From: Streptomyces pyxinae | GTDB lineage: Bacteria > Actinomycetota > Actinomycetes > Streptomycetales > Streptomycetaceae | Direction of reading: 5' to 3' | Assembly (NCBI RefSeq): GCF_024756275.1 | Contig: NZ_JANUGQ010000011.1 | Coordinates: forward strand, 165,488-229,487 | Length of the DNA: 64,000 bases | Part shown: piece by piece, positions 8,684-16,501 of the stretch | Layout: each line of letters starts with the position of its first letter | Numbering within the stretch: position 1 is the stretch's first letter | Notes under the pieces: model-generated | Seen by the model: only the letters and a program-made list of their open reading frames with translations | Database searches by the model: none | What the model was told of the DNA's origin: nothing | Made by a program: the position numbers and the translations under genes

Positions 8684-11116
8684 TCAGCGCGGCGGGTCGC
8701 CGCCCTTGTTGATCCAGGCGTCGATCGCTCCATTGCGGGCGATCTTGACCCAGTCGGCCCGGCCGTCGCCGTCGAGTTCGGGCAGGGCGATCGTTCCGCC
8801 GGTGCCCTTGGCGATCTTGCCGCGCGGGAACCAGTCGGCGCGCCCGGTGTTGAGCCGGGCGTACGGCACGCCGTCGGAGTCGAGCGCGATGTAGTCGGCC
8901 TTGCCGTCGGCGTTCAGATCCGCGAACTCGATCTGCTTGTTGGTGGTCGAGGTGAGGTCGGTCAGGAGCGCGCCGCCGGGCTGCCAGCCGTCGTGGCCGG
9001 GGGAGTCGCCGCCGCGGTTGTAGAAGACGTCCACCTTGGTGTCGAAGTCGAGCAGGCGCACGTAGTCCGCGCGCCCGTCGCCGTCGATGTCCGCGAACCG
9101 GATGCGGTCCACCGGAGTGTCCGTGCCCCGGCCGTAGTTCGGGTGCGGTTCCCAGCCGGGCCTCCAGCCGTCGGGACCGACGGTGTCACCGCCGCGGTTG
9201 TAGTAGGCGTCGATCACCTTGTCCGGCCGGATCACGATGTAGTCGTCGAGCCCGTCCTTGTCGAGGTCCGCGAAGAACACCCGGTCGGGTCCCTGGCCGG
9301 TGCCCATGGCGATCTCGCCGCGATAGGTCCAGGCGATCCTGCCGTGGTCGTCCCGGTTCAGCCAGGCGGTCGCCGCACCGGTCGGGGAGAGCCACACGAT
9401 GTCGTCCCGGTTGTCCCCGTCGAGGTCCGCGTACTTCATCGCTCCGGCGGCGTCCGGGTCGCCGGGCAGGCCCTCCCAGACGCGTCCCTGCGGGTCGTAA
9501 CCGCCGTAGTTGCCGGGCTCGGCGCCGGGGGTGCCGACGGGGTCGCTGATCCAGCCGTCGGCCAGCGCGGTGCGCACCCCGCCCACATAGGCGTCCGCGA
9601 TCTTCCGGTAGCCCGCGTCGGTGGGGTGGACCTCGTCGGCCAGGTCGGCGGTGGTCACCGCGCTCAGATCCACCCGGACCAGGTGGTCGCCGTTGGCGAT
9701 CCGCTGGTCCAGCATCGTGGTGATGGAGGCGTTGTAGGCGTCGATCCGCTGCTGGATCGCGGGGTTGGTGGAGGGCGTGAGCGTGCCCACCACGATCGCG
9801 ACGCCCGGCGACCCCTGGAAGGTCTGGTCGATCAGCCGGCTCAGCCGGGCCGGGGCGTTGCCCACGTCGACATTGCGGACCATGTCGTTGGTCCCGGCGA
9901 GCAGCCCCACCACATTGGGCTTCATCGACGGCACGGCGTCCGAGGCCTCCTCGGCGATCTGGTCGATCGTGTAACCGGGCCAGCCCTCGTGGTCGGGGTC
10001 CGGGATGCCCCGGCCGTTCTTCCGCTCACCGACGAGGTCCCGCTTGGCCGGCAGGTCGTAGATCGGCGAGAGGATGTTGTTGCCGTACAGCTGGCCCACG
10101 GTCATCTTGCCGAAATCGGCCTGGATCTCGTCGCGCGCTCCGGAGTCGTTGCTGCTGCCGAGGCCCTGGGTGATCGAGTCGCCCTCGGGCATGTAGCGCA
10201 GCGCGGAGGGCGGCTGGCCGGCGGCGGCCCGCATCTCGCCGAGGGCGGTGGGCCGGTGGTCCGACGGCGGCCCGGCGTAGACCCAGGCGCCCTGGAGCTC
10301 CTGCGCGGCCGCGATGTCGTCGGTGACGAAGTAGTCGTACCGGTTCCCGCTGTCATGGGTGGGCGTGTTGACGTCGGTGCTGACGGTCATGGCCGGCGGG
10401 AAGTGGTCCCGGCCCGAGAGCTCGTCCGGATCGACGTTGAAGTCCCCGCCGGCGGTCCAGTGGTAGCTCACATGCCGGTCCGCCGCCCACTGGTCCACCT
10501 GGGTGTCGATCGCGTCCAGCAGCACCGCCGAGTCGCCGCCGCCTCCGGACAGTCCATGCACGGTGAAGTACCAGTTCGAGCCGTAGCGCACGCCGAGCGC
10601 GAGCCGGCCGTTCCCGACCGGGTTCTCGACGACGTTCACCTCGTCGGGGTCACCGCTGACCACGACGGCCAGGTTGACCCGGCCGCCGACGCCGTTCTGG
10701 GTGAGCGCGAAGTAGACGTGCCGCGCGCTGTCGCGTGAGCTCGACCCCACGTTCCACCGGTAGTGGCGGATGGTGTGGGTGTGCACGTTGTTGTTCCGGT
10801 CGACCGTGGTCCTGGTCAGATCGGCCTGCCGGTCCGCCATGTCCGCCGGTGCCGCGCCGGCCTCCTGGAGCAGCACGACGGAGGCCTGCCGGGCATAGGT
10901 ACGGACGTAGTTCTGCCACTTGTTGGTGTCCCGACCCACCTCGTTGGCGCCGCGCATGTTCCAGGTCATCAACGGGGTGCTGGAGATCGGCCGGTCCTCG
11001 GCGGCGGCCTGCTGCGGCCGCAGGACGACGAGCAGGCCCGCCACCAGGACCAGCAGCGCCGCGACGACGCCCTGGCGCCGGAGCCGGTGCGTCGAGCCGG
11101 TGGAGTGTACGGTCAC
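8684..11116 (-). CDS. Secreted CdtB-like nuclease/phosphatase + SGNH hydrolase + FG-GAP repeat protein
   Basis: 810 residues in three parts after a signal peptide (1-39, hydrophobic core 18-32, cleavage near AAAED). Residues 45-295 form an endonuclease/exonuclease/phosphatase domain closest in layout to the CdtB toxin subunit: TWNMRGAN, LLQEAG (E85), VHG...GGGGD (H187), GGDFNVDP (D225, N227), SGNRYDYFVT and SDHRP (D286, H287) are all in order. Residues 305-520 form a GDSL/SGNH hydrolase with GDSITQG (S314), GTNDM (N410) and DEVHPTD (D494, H497). Residues 545-810 hold FG-GAP/VCBS repeats with calcium-type DLDGDNRDD loops that would form a beta-propeller. The ATG overlaps the upstream FG-GAP gene stop by 4 nt, implying translational coupling. 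Extracellular role and substrates are unknown. Confidence 0.85.
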   Translation of the reverse strand: MTVHSTGSTHRLRRQGVVAALLVLVAGLLVVLRPQQAAAEDRPISSTPLMTWNMRGANEVGRDTNKWQNYVRTYARQASVVLLQEAGAAPADMADRQADLTRTTVDRNNNVHTHTIRHYRWNVGSSSRDSARHVYFALTQNGVGGRVNLAVVVSGDPDEVNVVENPVGNGRLALGVRYGSNWYFTVHGLSGGGGDSAVLLDAIDTQVDQWAADRHVSYHWTAGGDFNVDPDELSGRDHFPPAMTVSTDVNTPTHDSGNRYDYFVTDDIAAAQELQGAWVYAGPPSDHRPTALGEMRAAAGQPPSALRYMPEGDSITQGLGSSNDSGARDEIQADFGKMTVGQLYGNNILSPIYDLPAKRDLVGERKNGRGIPDPDHEGWPGYTIDQIAEEASDAVPSMKPNVVGLLAGTNDMVRNVDVGNAPARLSRLIDQTFQGSPGVAIVVGTLTPSTNPAIQQRIDAYNASITTMLDQRIANGDHLVRVDLSAVTTADLADEVHPTDAGYRKIADAYVGGVRTALADGWISDPVGTPGAEPGNYGGYDPQGRVWEGLPGDPDAAGAMKYADLDGDNRDDIVWLSPTGAATAWLNRDDHGRIAWTYRGEIAMGTGQGPDRVFFADLDKDGLDDYIVIRPDKVIDAYYNRGGDTVGPDGWRPGWEPHPNYGRGTDTPVDRIRFADIDGDGRADYVRLLDFDTKVDVFYNRGGDSPGHDGWQPGGALLTDLTSTTNKQIEFADLNADGKADYIALDSDGVPYARLNTGRADWFPRGKIAKGTGGTIALPELDGDGRADWVKIARNGAIDAWINKGGDPPR

Positions 11117-12147
11117 CGGTCGCCCCCGTCGTTGAGGTAGCCCACGATCGCCCCGTCCTTGTCCATGGTCAGGTAGTCGATCCGGCCGTCGCCGTTGAGT
11201 TCGGCGAACATGATCCGCTCCATCGGGTCGTGGGTGCCCGCCGCCCCGCCGACGTGGCCGTCCTTCAGGACGCCGTCCTCGATGCCGCCGTTGGCGACGC
11301 TGAGCAGCACACTGCTCGGGTAGAGGTACAGCCGGTCGTCCCGGCCGTCGCAGTCGAAGTCCCCGAAGTCGGCCCGCGAGGTCGCCATCAGGGCATTGCC
11401 CTCCGCCACCTTGCCCCAGGCCACCCAGCCGTCGTGCCCCGGCCGGTCGCCGCCCTCGTTGCGCCAGGCGTACAGATCGTCCTGGGGCGCGGTCTGGGTC
11501 AGATAGTCGTCGTCGCCGTCACCGTCGAGATCGGCGAAGAACACCTGGCCGGCCGGAGCGCCGGTGCCCCGGGCGATCTGGCCCACCGGCTTCCAGCCGG
11601 GCGTGATGCCGGACGGGCCGGTCAGGTCGCCGCCCTCGTTGATCCAGCCGTCGATGGCACCGTTGTCCTTGACGACCAGATAGTCGTCCTTGCCATCGCC
11701 GTTCAGGTCCGCGAACTTGATCCGGTCCGGGGCGTATCCGGTGCCCGCCGCGATCCTGGCGCGGTACGACCACCTGCCGTCCCGGTCGTTGCGCCACTCC
11801 CGGACGCCGCCGATCTCGTCCAGCAGCAGCCGCTCGTCGTCGCCGTCCCCGTCGAGGTCCGCGAACCGGATCAGGTCCGGCTTGGTGATCCCGGGGATCG
11901 CCGGGGCGACCACCCCCTGGGGCACCCAGCCGTTGCGGTCCCCGCAGGCGCTGAGCGCCGACGCCCTGCCGGGAGCCGCGTCCGCCTTCCCGGGGGCGGC
12001 GGCCGCGGACGTCATCGCCGCCAGCACGAGCAGGGCGGCGGCGCGGACCCGGAACCGGCGGGGCGGCGCGGGCGCACTTCTCCCCGGCCGGTACGGACCG
12101 GTGTCCCCGATGCCGGGGGCGGTGGGCGGGGGTGGAGAAGATGACAT
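11113..12147 (-). CDS. Secreted FG-GAP repeat (beta-propeller-like) protein
   Basis: 344 residues. The start is ATG 12147, with GAGGAG 6 nt upstream. An N-terminal region with RRFRVR followed by a hydrophobic stretch and ADAAPG is a signal peptide (to about residue 66). The remainder is repeated FG-GAP/VCBS units: FADLDGDGDDE, FADLNGDGKDD, FADLDGDGDDD, FGDFDCDGRDD and FAELNGDGRID, spaced about 55 residues, each a likely Ca2+ loop. Unlike its partner it has no catalytic domain. It is first in a two-gene operon, overlapping the next start by 4 nt, so it may be an accessory binding subunit of the CdtB-like/SGNH protein. Confidence 0.85.
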   Translation of the reverse strand: MSSSPPPPTAPGIGDTGPYRPGRSAPAPPRRFRVRAAALLVLAAMTSAAAAPGKADAAPGRASALSACGDRNGWVPQGVVAPAIPGITKPDLIRFADLDGDGDDERLLLDEIGGVREWRNDRDGRWSYRARIAAGTGYAPDRIKFADLNGDGKDDYLVVKDNGAIDGWINEGGDLTGPSGITPGWKPVGQIARGTGAPAGQVFFADLDGDGDDDYLTQTAPQDDLYAWRNEGGDRPGHDGWVAWGKVAEGNALMATSRADFGDFDCDGRDDRLYLYPSSVLLSVANGGIEDGVLKDGHVGGAAGTHDPMERIMFAELNGDGRIDYLTMDKDGAIVGYLNDGGDR

Positions 12148-12288
12148 GGCGTGCTCCTCGAGGTCCTCAAGATCCGGAAAACAGCGGACCGACCGGGTTC
12201 CCTTCCCGAGGACGGGCTCTTCAAGGGGTGCTCTTTCAGCCATCAGCGGGTTCGCTCACCGGCCGGGAAGGCGGGCCATGGCCGCTGA

Positions 12289-12332
12289 CCGGCCGCTGTC
12301 CGGCCCGTGACCGGCCGCTGACCGGCCCGTGA
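12289..12332. repeat. 22-bp tandem repeat, two copies
   Basis: CCGGCCGCTGWCCGGCCCGT plus GA occurs at 12289-12310 and 12311-12332 with one mismatch. A partial copy precedes it from 12281 and another follows to about 12340. Confidence 0.8.
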
Positions 12333-12437
12333 CCGGCCGGACGCTCGCCCGCCCGGCAGGGCCCAACACGACGGTGCGGGGCGACGGTTGGCTTTGGCGC
12401 GCTCCGCTCTCCACTCTCCCGAGTGCGGGAGGCAGCG

Positions 12438-12574
12438 GTGAGCGGACGCCTGGTCCACACGGTAGAGGTGCCGTTGGGGGACGGAAGCGACGAGGCCGTG
12501 CGGGTCCAGATCCGTGAAGCGGACGAGACGCCCGTCCGGGTGGGGCGCGGCGGGGAGATCGTCCGGCCGTCGTG
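12438..12574 (+). pseudogene. Possible remnant of a Trypco1/CU044_2847-like gene
   Basis: Starting at a GTG, the frame reads VSGRLVHTVEVPLGDG, then EAVRVQI and VRVGRGGEIVRPS. This looks like the beta-strand N-terminus of the short CU044_2847 (trypsin co-occurring) family, then degenerates into Arg/Pro-rich sequence with no family C-terminus. The similarity is judged by eye and is weak; chance coding-like sequence in high-GC DNA is the alternative. Confidence 0.25.
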
Positions 12575-12985
12575 CTGTAGGGGCCGCCCGGCTGCCGGAA
12601 ATCCTCGGTGGCTCCGGCCGGGGTGGTGCCGGGATGCGGCGCGACGAGGCGTACGAGGTCGTGGACCACGTCCTCCGGCGGTGCGGCAGAGCCGGTACCG
12701 GGGACGGGTGTCGCCGCCGGGCCGCCAGGGGGCGCGCGCCCGAGTTGCGCGCCCGGGGCGTGCTCAGCCGGGCGGGGCGCACCCCTCCCGTTTCGGCTAC
12801 GCGGCATTCCCCGGCCGGACTATGTACCGGTGTGCCTCGCCGAGGACACATTGGGCATCCAGACGCTGGCCCGTACGCGGGGCCGGACCTCGGTACCGCT
12901 TCCCGGACACACCGCGAGGCCGACTCGTACCACCCCGACTTCTTCGTCAGGTGCCCAGCGTGACGCCATGGTGAAAGGCCGGCAC

Positions 12986-13531
12986 ATGTCACGTGCTCGC
13001 AGACTTCTCTCCGTCTTCCTCCCCCTCGCCGCTCTCCTCGCGGCCTTCCTCCTCCCGGTGAGTTCGGCACAGGCCGCACCGGCGAAGGCCGCCGCCACGG
13101 TGGTCTGTACCGGCGGACAGGCCCAGCACTACTCGCCGCCGCTCGGGCCGCTTCCGCGCTCCACCCAGGTGGGCATCTCCGAGTCGCTCACCTGCCTCGG
13201 CAGCCCGTTCCTCACCGGCGCCGCCACGGCTTCCTTCACGGAATCCGCCAGCTGTCTGATCCCGCCTCCCGCGGGGACCATACCTCCGGCGGACGTCATC
13301 ACGTACCACTGGAGTGACGGGCAGTCCAGCACCATCACCTACACCCTCACCACGGTCGTCCGGGCCGCCAACCAGACCATCGTGACCTCGGCGGGGACCG
13401 TCACCTCCGGGTACGCGCAGGGCTCCGTGGTCGAACGGGAAGTGGTGACCGTCGACCTCGACGTCCTCGGCTGTCTCGCTTCGAGTGTCGATCAGCAGAA
13501 CGGCAGCGAGGTCCTCACCATCGTCCTCTGA
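12986..13531 (+). CDS. Small secreted cystine-containing protein, unknown family
   Basis: 181 residues. The start is ATG 12986, with GAAAGG 7 nt upstream (an ATG at 12968 in frame has none). A classical signal peptide, SRARRLLSVF followed by a hydrophobic run and SSAQAAPAKA, directs export. The mature part of about 145 residues has four cysteines (in VVCTGG, LTCLGS, ASCLIP, LGCLAS), enough for two disulfides, and is rich in Ser/Thr/Val, suggesting an all-beta extracellular domain. A 15-bp hairpin follows the stop, so it is monocistronic. I do not recognise the family; a late secreted protein is plausible. Confidence 0.75.
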   Translation: MSRARRLLSVFLPLAALLAAFLLPVSSAQAAPAKAAATVVCTGGQAQHYSPPLGPLPRSTQVGISESLTCLGSPFLTGAATASFTESASCLIPPPAGTIPPADVITYHWSDGQSSTITYTLTTVVRAANQTIVTSAGTVTSGYAQGSVVEREVVTVDLDVLGCLASSVDQQNGSEVLTIVL

Positions 13532-13590
13532 GCGGTGGGCGCGGCTCGCGCCGACCGGCCCGTCACCCGGTGACGTACCGGGTCCCGACC

Positions 13591-13624
13591 GCGGCCCCGT
13601 CGGCGCCCACGCCGACGGGGCCGC
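13591..13624 (+). terminator. Perfect 15-bp hairpin terminator
   Basis: GCGGCCCCGTCGGCG at 13591-13605, loop CCCA, exact complement at 13610-13624. It lies 60 bp after the small secreted-protein stop, one of the cleanest terminators in the window. Confidence 0.85.
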
Positions 13625-13668
13625 CTGCCGTTCCGCCTGCCGTTCCGCCTGCCGTTCCGCGTGCCGCT
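13621..13668. repeat. 12-bp tandem repeat CCGCCTGCCGTT, 3 copies plus a degenerate fourth
   Basis: Exact units at 13621, 13633 and 13645, then CCGCGTGCCGCT at 13657. The array begins inside the terminator's right arm. The rest of the 421-bp gap 13532-13952 shows no gene. Confidence 0.85.
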
Positions 13669-13952
13669 CGGTCCCGTCGCGACGCCGGTCCCCCCGACGA
13701 GACGGGGGTGTCGGCCATGCGTCGCCTCTCCGTCTCTTCCCCCGCCGGCCGGGCTCGCCGGGACGGGGTCCACTCCCCGGGCGCCGCGTCGTCCCGCGCG
13801 CACCGGACGCGCGGCGAGATCCACCGTGCCCCCTCACCACGGGCGGCGGCGACCCGAGGCCCTTGCCGCGGTGGCCGCCCCCGGGCCCGCCGGCAGGCGG
13901 CACCGCCCCGGTGACGACTGGGCGGGACAGCCCGGGCGACGGCGCGGGCGGG

Positions 13953-15323
13953 TCAGCCCCGCTTGGAGTCGGCGTAGTTGCGCAGGAACAGCGCCTCGGT
14001 CACCGACATGCGCTCCAGCTCCTCCGGCGAGACGCTCTCGTTGACCGCGTGGATCTGCGCCTCCGGGTCGCTCAGACCCATCAGCAGGATCTCCGCCTCC
14101 GGGTAGAGGGCGGCCAGCGCGCTGCACAGCGGGATCGAGCCGCCCATGCCGGACGCCTGCATCTCCTCGCCCGGGTAGGCGACCCGCATCGCCTCGGCCA
14201 TCGCGGTGTACGCCGGGCTGGTGATGTCCGCCTGGAACGGCTGGCCCTGGCCGACCTGCTCCACCGCCACCCGGGCGCCCCACGGGGTGTGCTTCTTCAG
14301 ATGCGCGGTCAGCAGCGTGGTCGCCTCGGCGGCGTCCACCCCCGGCGGCACCCGCAGGCTGATCTGCGCCCGGGCGGTGGACTGCACGGACGGCGTGGCG
14401 CCGACCACCGGCGGGCAGTCGATGCCGATGACGGTGACGGCCGGGCGCGCCCACAGCCGGTCCGCGACCGCGCCCGAGCCGATCAGCTCCACCCCGTCCA
14501 GCACCCGGGCGTCCCGGCGGAAGTCCCCGTCCGGGTAGGCGAGCCCCTGCCACTCCGCGTCCGCGACGGCCTCCAGACCGTCCACGGTGGTCGAACCGTC
14601 CTCCGCCCGCAGCGAGTCGAGGACCCGGATCAGCGCCGCGAGCGCGTCCGGGGCCGCCCCGCCGAACTGGCCGGAGTGCAGATTGCCGGCGAGCGTGTCC
14701 ACCGTGATCCGCAGCATGGTCATGCCGCGCAGCGTCGCGGTGACCGTGGGCAGACCCGCCCGGAAGTTGCCGGTGTCCCCGATCACCACGGCGTCCGCCG
14801 CGAGCAGTTCGGGGTGGGCCGCCGCGTACTGCTCAAGGCCGCCGGTGCCCTGCTCCTCGGAGCCCTCCACGATCACCTTGACACCGACCGGCACCCCGCC
14901 GTTGGCCTTGAGCGCCCGCAGCGCCAGCAGGTGCATGAGGAAGCCGCCCTTGCAGTCGGCGGCGCCCCGCCCGTACCAGCGGCCGTTCCGCTCGGTCAGC
15001 TCGAACGGCGGAGTGTCCCAGCCCGCCAGGTCCAGCGGGGGCTGCACGTCGTAGTGGGCGTAGAGCAGCACGGTCGGAGCGCCCTCGGGGCCGGGCAGGT
15101 AGCCGTACACCGACTGCGAACCGTCCGGGGTGTCCAGCACGGCCACGTCCGTGAAGTCCTCGGCGCGCAGCGCGTCCGCCACCCAGGCCGCCGCGGCGGC
15201 GCACTCGCTCGGCGGGAACACCGCCGGGTCCGCCACCGACTGGAAGGCGACCAGCTCCGTCAGCTCCGCCTTGGCGCGGGGCAGCAGGGAGGCGACGGTC
15301 TCGGCGATCGGACGGGCGGTCAT
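13953..15323 (-). CDS. M20 family dipeptidase
   Basis: 456 residues. The start is ATG 15323, with AGGAG upstream; longer frames into the gap lack a ribosome site. Zinc-ligand motifs of M20/DapE-like metallopeptidases occur in order: LLYAHYDVQP (His, Asp), GRGAADCKGG (bridging Asp), VEGSEEQGTGG (catalytic Glu and ligand Glu), VIGDTGN and, near the end, AQIHAVNES (last His). A dimerisation lid with TLAGNLHSGQFGGAAPD lies between. It probably hydrolyses dipeptides in the cytoplasm (PepV/CNDP-like group). It is divergent from the TOPRIM gene across a 359-bp gap. Confidence 0.93.
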   Translation of the reverse strand: MTARPIAETVASLLPRAKAELTELVAFQSVADPAVFPPSECAAAAAWVADALRAEDFTDVAVLDTPDGSQSVYGYLPGPEGAPTVLLYAHYDVQPPLDLAGWDTPPFELTERNGRWYGRGAADCKGGFLMHLLALRALKANGGVPVGVKVIVEGSEEQGTGGLEQYAAAHPELLAADAVVIGDTGNFRAGLPTVTATLRGMTMLRITVDTLAGNLHSGQFGGAAPDALAALIRVLDSLRAEDGSTTVDGLEAVADAEWQGLAYPDGDFRRDARVLDGVELIGSGAVADRLWARPAVTVIGIDCPPVVGATPSVQSTARAQISLRVPPGVDAAEATTLLTAHLKKHTPWGARVAVEQVGQGQPFQADITSPAYTAMAEAMRVAYPGEEMQASGMGGSIPLCSALAALYPEAEILLMGLSDPEAQIHAVNESVSPEELERMSVTEALFLRNYADSKRG

Positions 15324-15682
15324 GGGCACGCTCCTGTCGGGTGCGACGGTGGGGCAGGGCGGTCGGGAAGCCGGGTCAGGGCCCGGGACGGACGGGGACG
15401 CGCCGGTACGGACAAGGGCCGGAGCCCCCGGCGTACCCGGGCACGGGCAGCCGTACGACCCTCCCGGCGGCAGCCGTACCGCCTCCCCGGCGGCCCCGGA
15501 CCCCCGGGCCCGTCGTGGTGGATGTACGGCGAACGCGTCCCCGATCCTCCCACAGGGCCGGCCCCGCCCCGGCGGTCGGTCCGCCCGGCGGCGCGGCCGC
15601 CGGAACGCCCGCCGCCCTCCGGTCGCCCCCCCCGGTCGGAAATTCCGCGCCCCGGCGGCCGGAATGGGCGGAGACTCGTCCC
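15324..15682. other. 359-bp divergent gap with short direct repeats
   Basis: Between the dipeptidase and TOPRIM genes. The direct repeat GGCAGCCGTAC occurs at about 15447 and 15470 inside CTCCCCGG/CTCCCGG contexts. No promoter or gene is recognised, though promoters for both flanking genes must lie here. Confidence 0.4.
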
Positions 15683-16447
15683 ATGGAGGACACGGAGAGC
15701 CCGAAGGACGTGCAGGACATGCAGGACATGCAGGGTATGCGGGACCTGGAGGGCGCCGAGGGCCCGGAGGGCATGGCGGCGTTCCGCGAGGCGGCCCTCG
15801 CATGGGCGGCCGGTGGTCCCGCCGGGCCCGCGCGCGAGCTGGCCGCGCGGCTTCCCGTCCGGACGGTCGTACTGCTCGAAGGGTTGAGCGACGCGGCGGC
15901 GGTCGGAGCGCTGGCCGCGAGCCGTGGCCGGGACCTGGCGGCCGAGGGAGTCTGCGTACTGCCGATGGGCGGTGCGATGAACGTCGGCCGCTTCGCCCGG
16001 CTCCTCGGACCTCCCGGCCTGGGCCTCCGGCTCACCGGACTCTGCGACGAGGGGGAGCGCGGTCATTACGTCCGCGCCCTGGAGCGGGCCGGTGCGGCAC
16101 CGGAGGCGCCGTTCTTCGTATGCGCGGCCGATCTGGAGGACGAGTTGATCCGGGCGCTGGGTGTGACCCGGGTGGCGGAACTGGTCCGGGCGGAGGGCGA
16201 TCTGCGGGCCCTGGAGACCTTTCAGCGCCAGCCCGCGCAGCGGGGCCGTACCGCACACCAGCGGTTGCGGCGCTTCCTCGGTACGAAGAAGGGGCGCAAG
16301 ATCCGCTATGGCCGCGTCCTCGTCGAGGCTCTCGAACCCGACCGCGTGCCCGCCCCGCTCGACGAGCTGTTCGCCGCCCTGCTCGACGAGCGGCCTCCCG
16401 GCCGCCGGTCACCGGGCGCCGCCGCGGGCTGTGACGCCCGCCCGTAG
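15683..16447 (+). CDS. Stand-alone TOPRIM-domain protein (OLD-nuclease C-terminal-like)
   Basis: 254 residues. ATG 15683 is preceded by GGAG 9 nt upstream. After an acidic, Met-rich N-terminus built from repeats (QDMQDMQGMRD), residues about 60-200 match the TOPRIM domain that follows the ATPase in OLD-family nucleases: VVLLEGLSDAAAV carries the catalytic Glu, VLPMGGAMNVG the middle strand and LTGLCDEGERGHY the acidic metal pair, then APFFVCAADLEDELI. No ABC-ATPase part is present, so it is a solo TOPRIM protein that might nick DNA or transfer nucleotidyl groups. Role unknown. Confidence 0.75.
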   Translation: MEDTESPKDVQDMQDMQGMRDLEGAEGPEGMAAFREAALAWAAGGPAGPARELAARLPVRTVVLLEGLSDAAAVGALAASRGRDLAAEGVCVLPMGGAMNVGRFARLLGPPGLGLRLTGLCDEGERGHYVRALERAGAAPEAPFFVCAADLEDELIRALGVTRVAELVRAEGDLRALETFQRQPAQRGRTAHQRLRRFLGTKKGRKIRYGRVLVEALEPDRVPAPLDELFAALLDERPPGRRSPGAAAGCDARP

Positions 16448-16501
16448 GATGCGATCGAGAGCAAGCGCCACCGGTCGGGGAATCAGGAGCAGAAGCACAC
16501 C

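Larger units (their letters stand above)
12148..12985. other. 838-bp gap with repeat and a possible gene remnant
   Basis: The gap separates the divergent FG-GAP operon and a small secreted-protein gene. It contains the 22-bp tandem repeat at 12289-12332 and a short coding-like stretch at 12438-12574 (separate entries). The 12800-12960 part is likely the 5' region of the next gene. No intact gene is convincing on either strand. Confidence 0.5.

Noticed and set aside
5992..8712. A 906-codon plus-strand frame over the kinase-Nudix and MBL genes.
   Set aside because: Frame is a by-product of GC bias; real genes with motifs lie in other frames.
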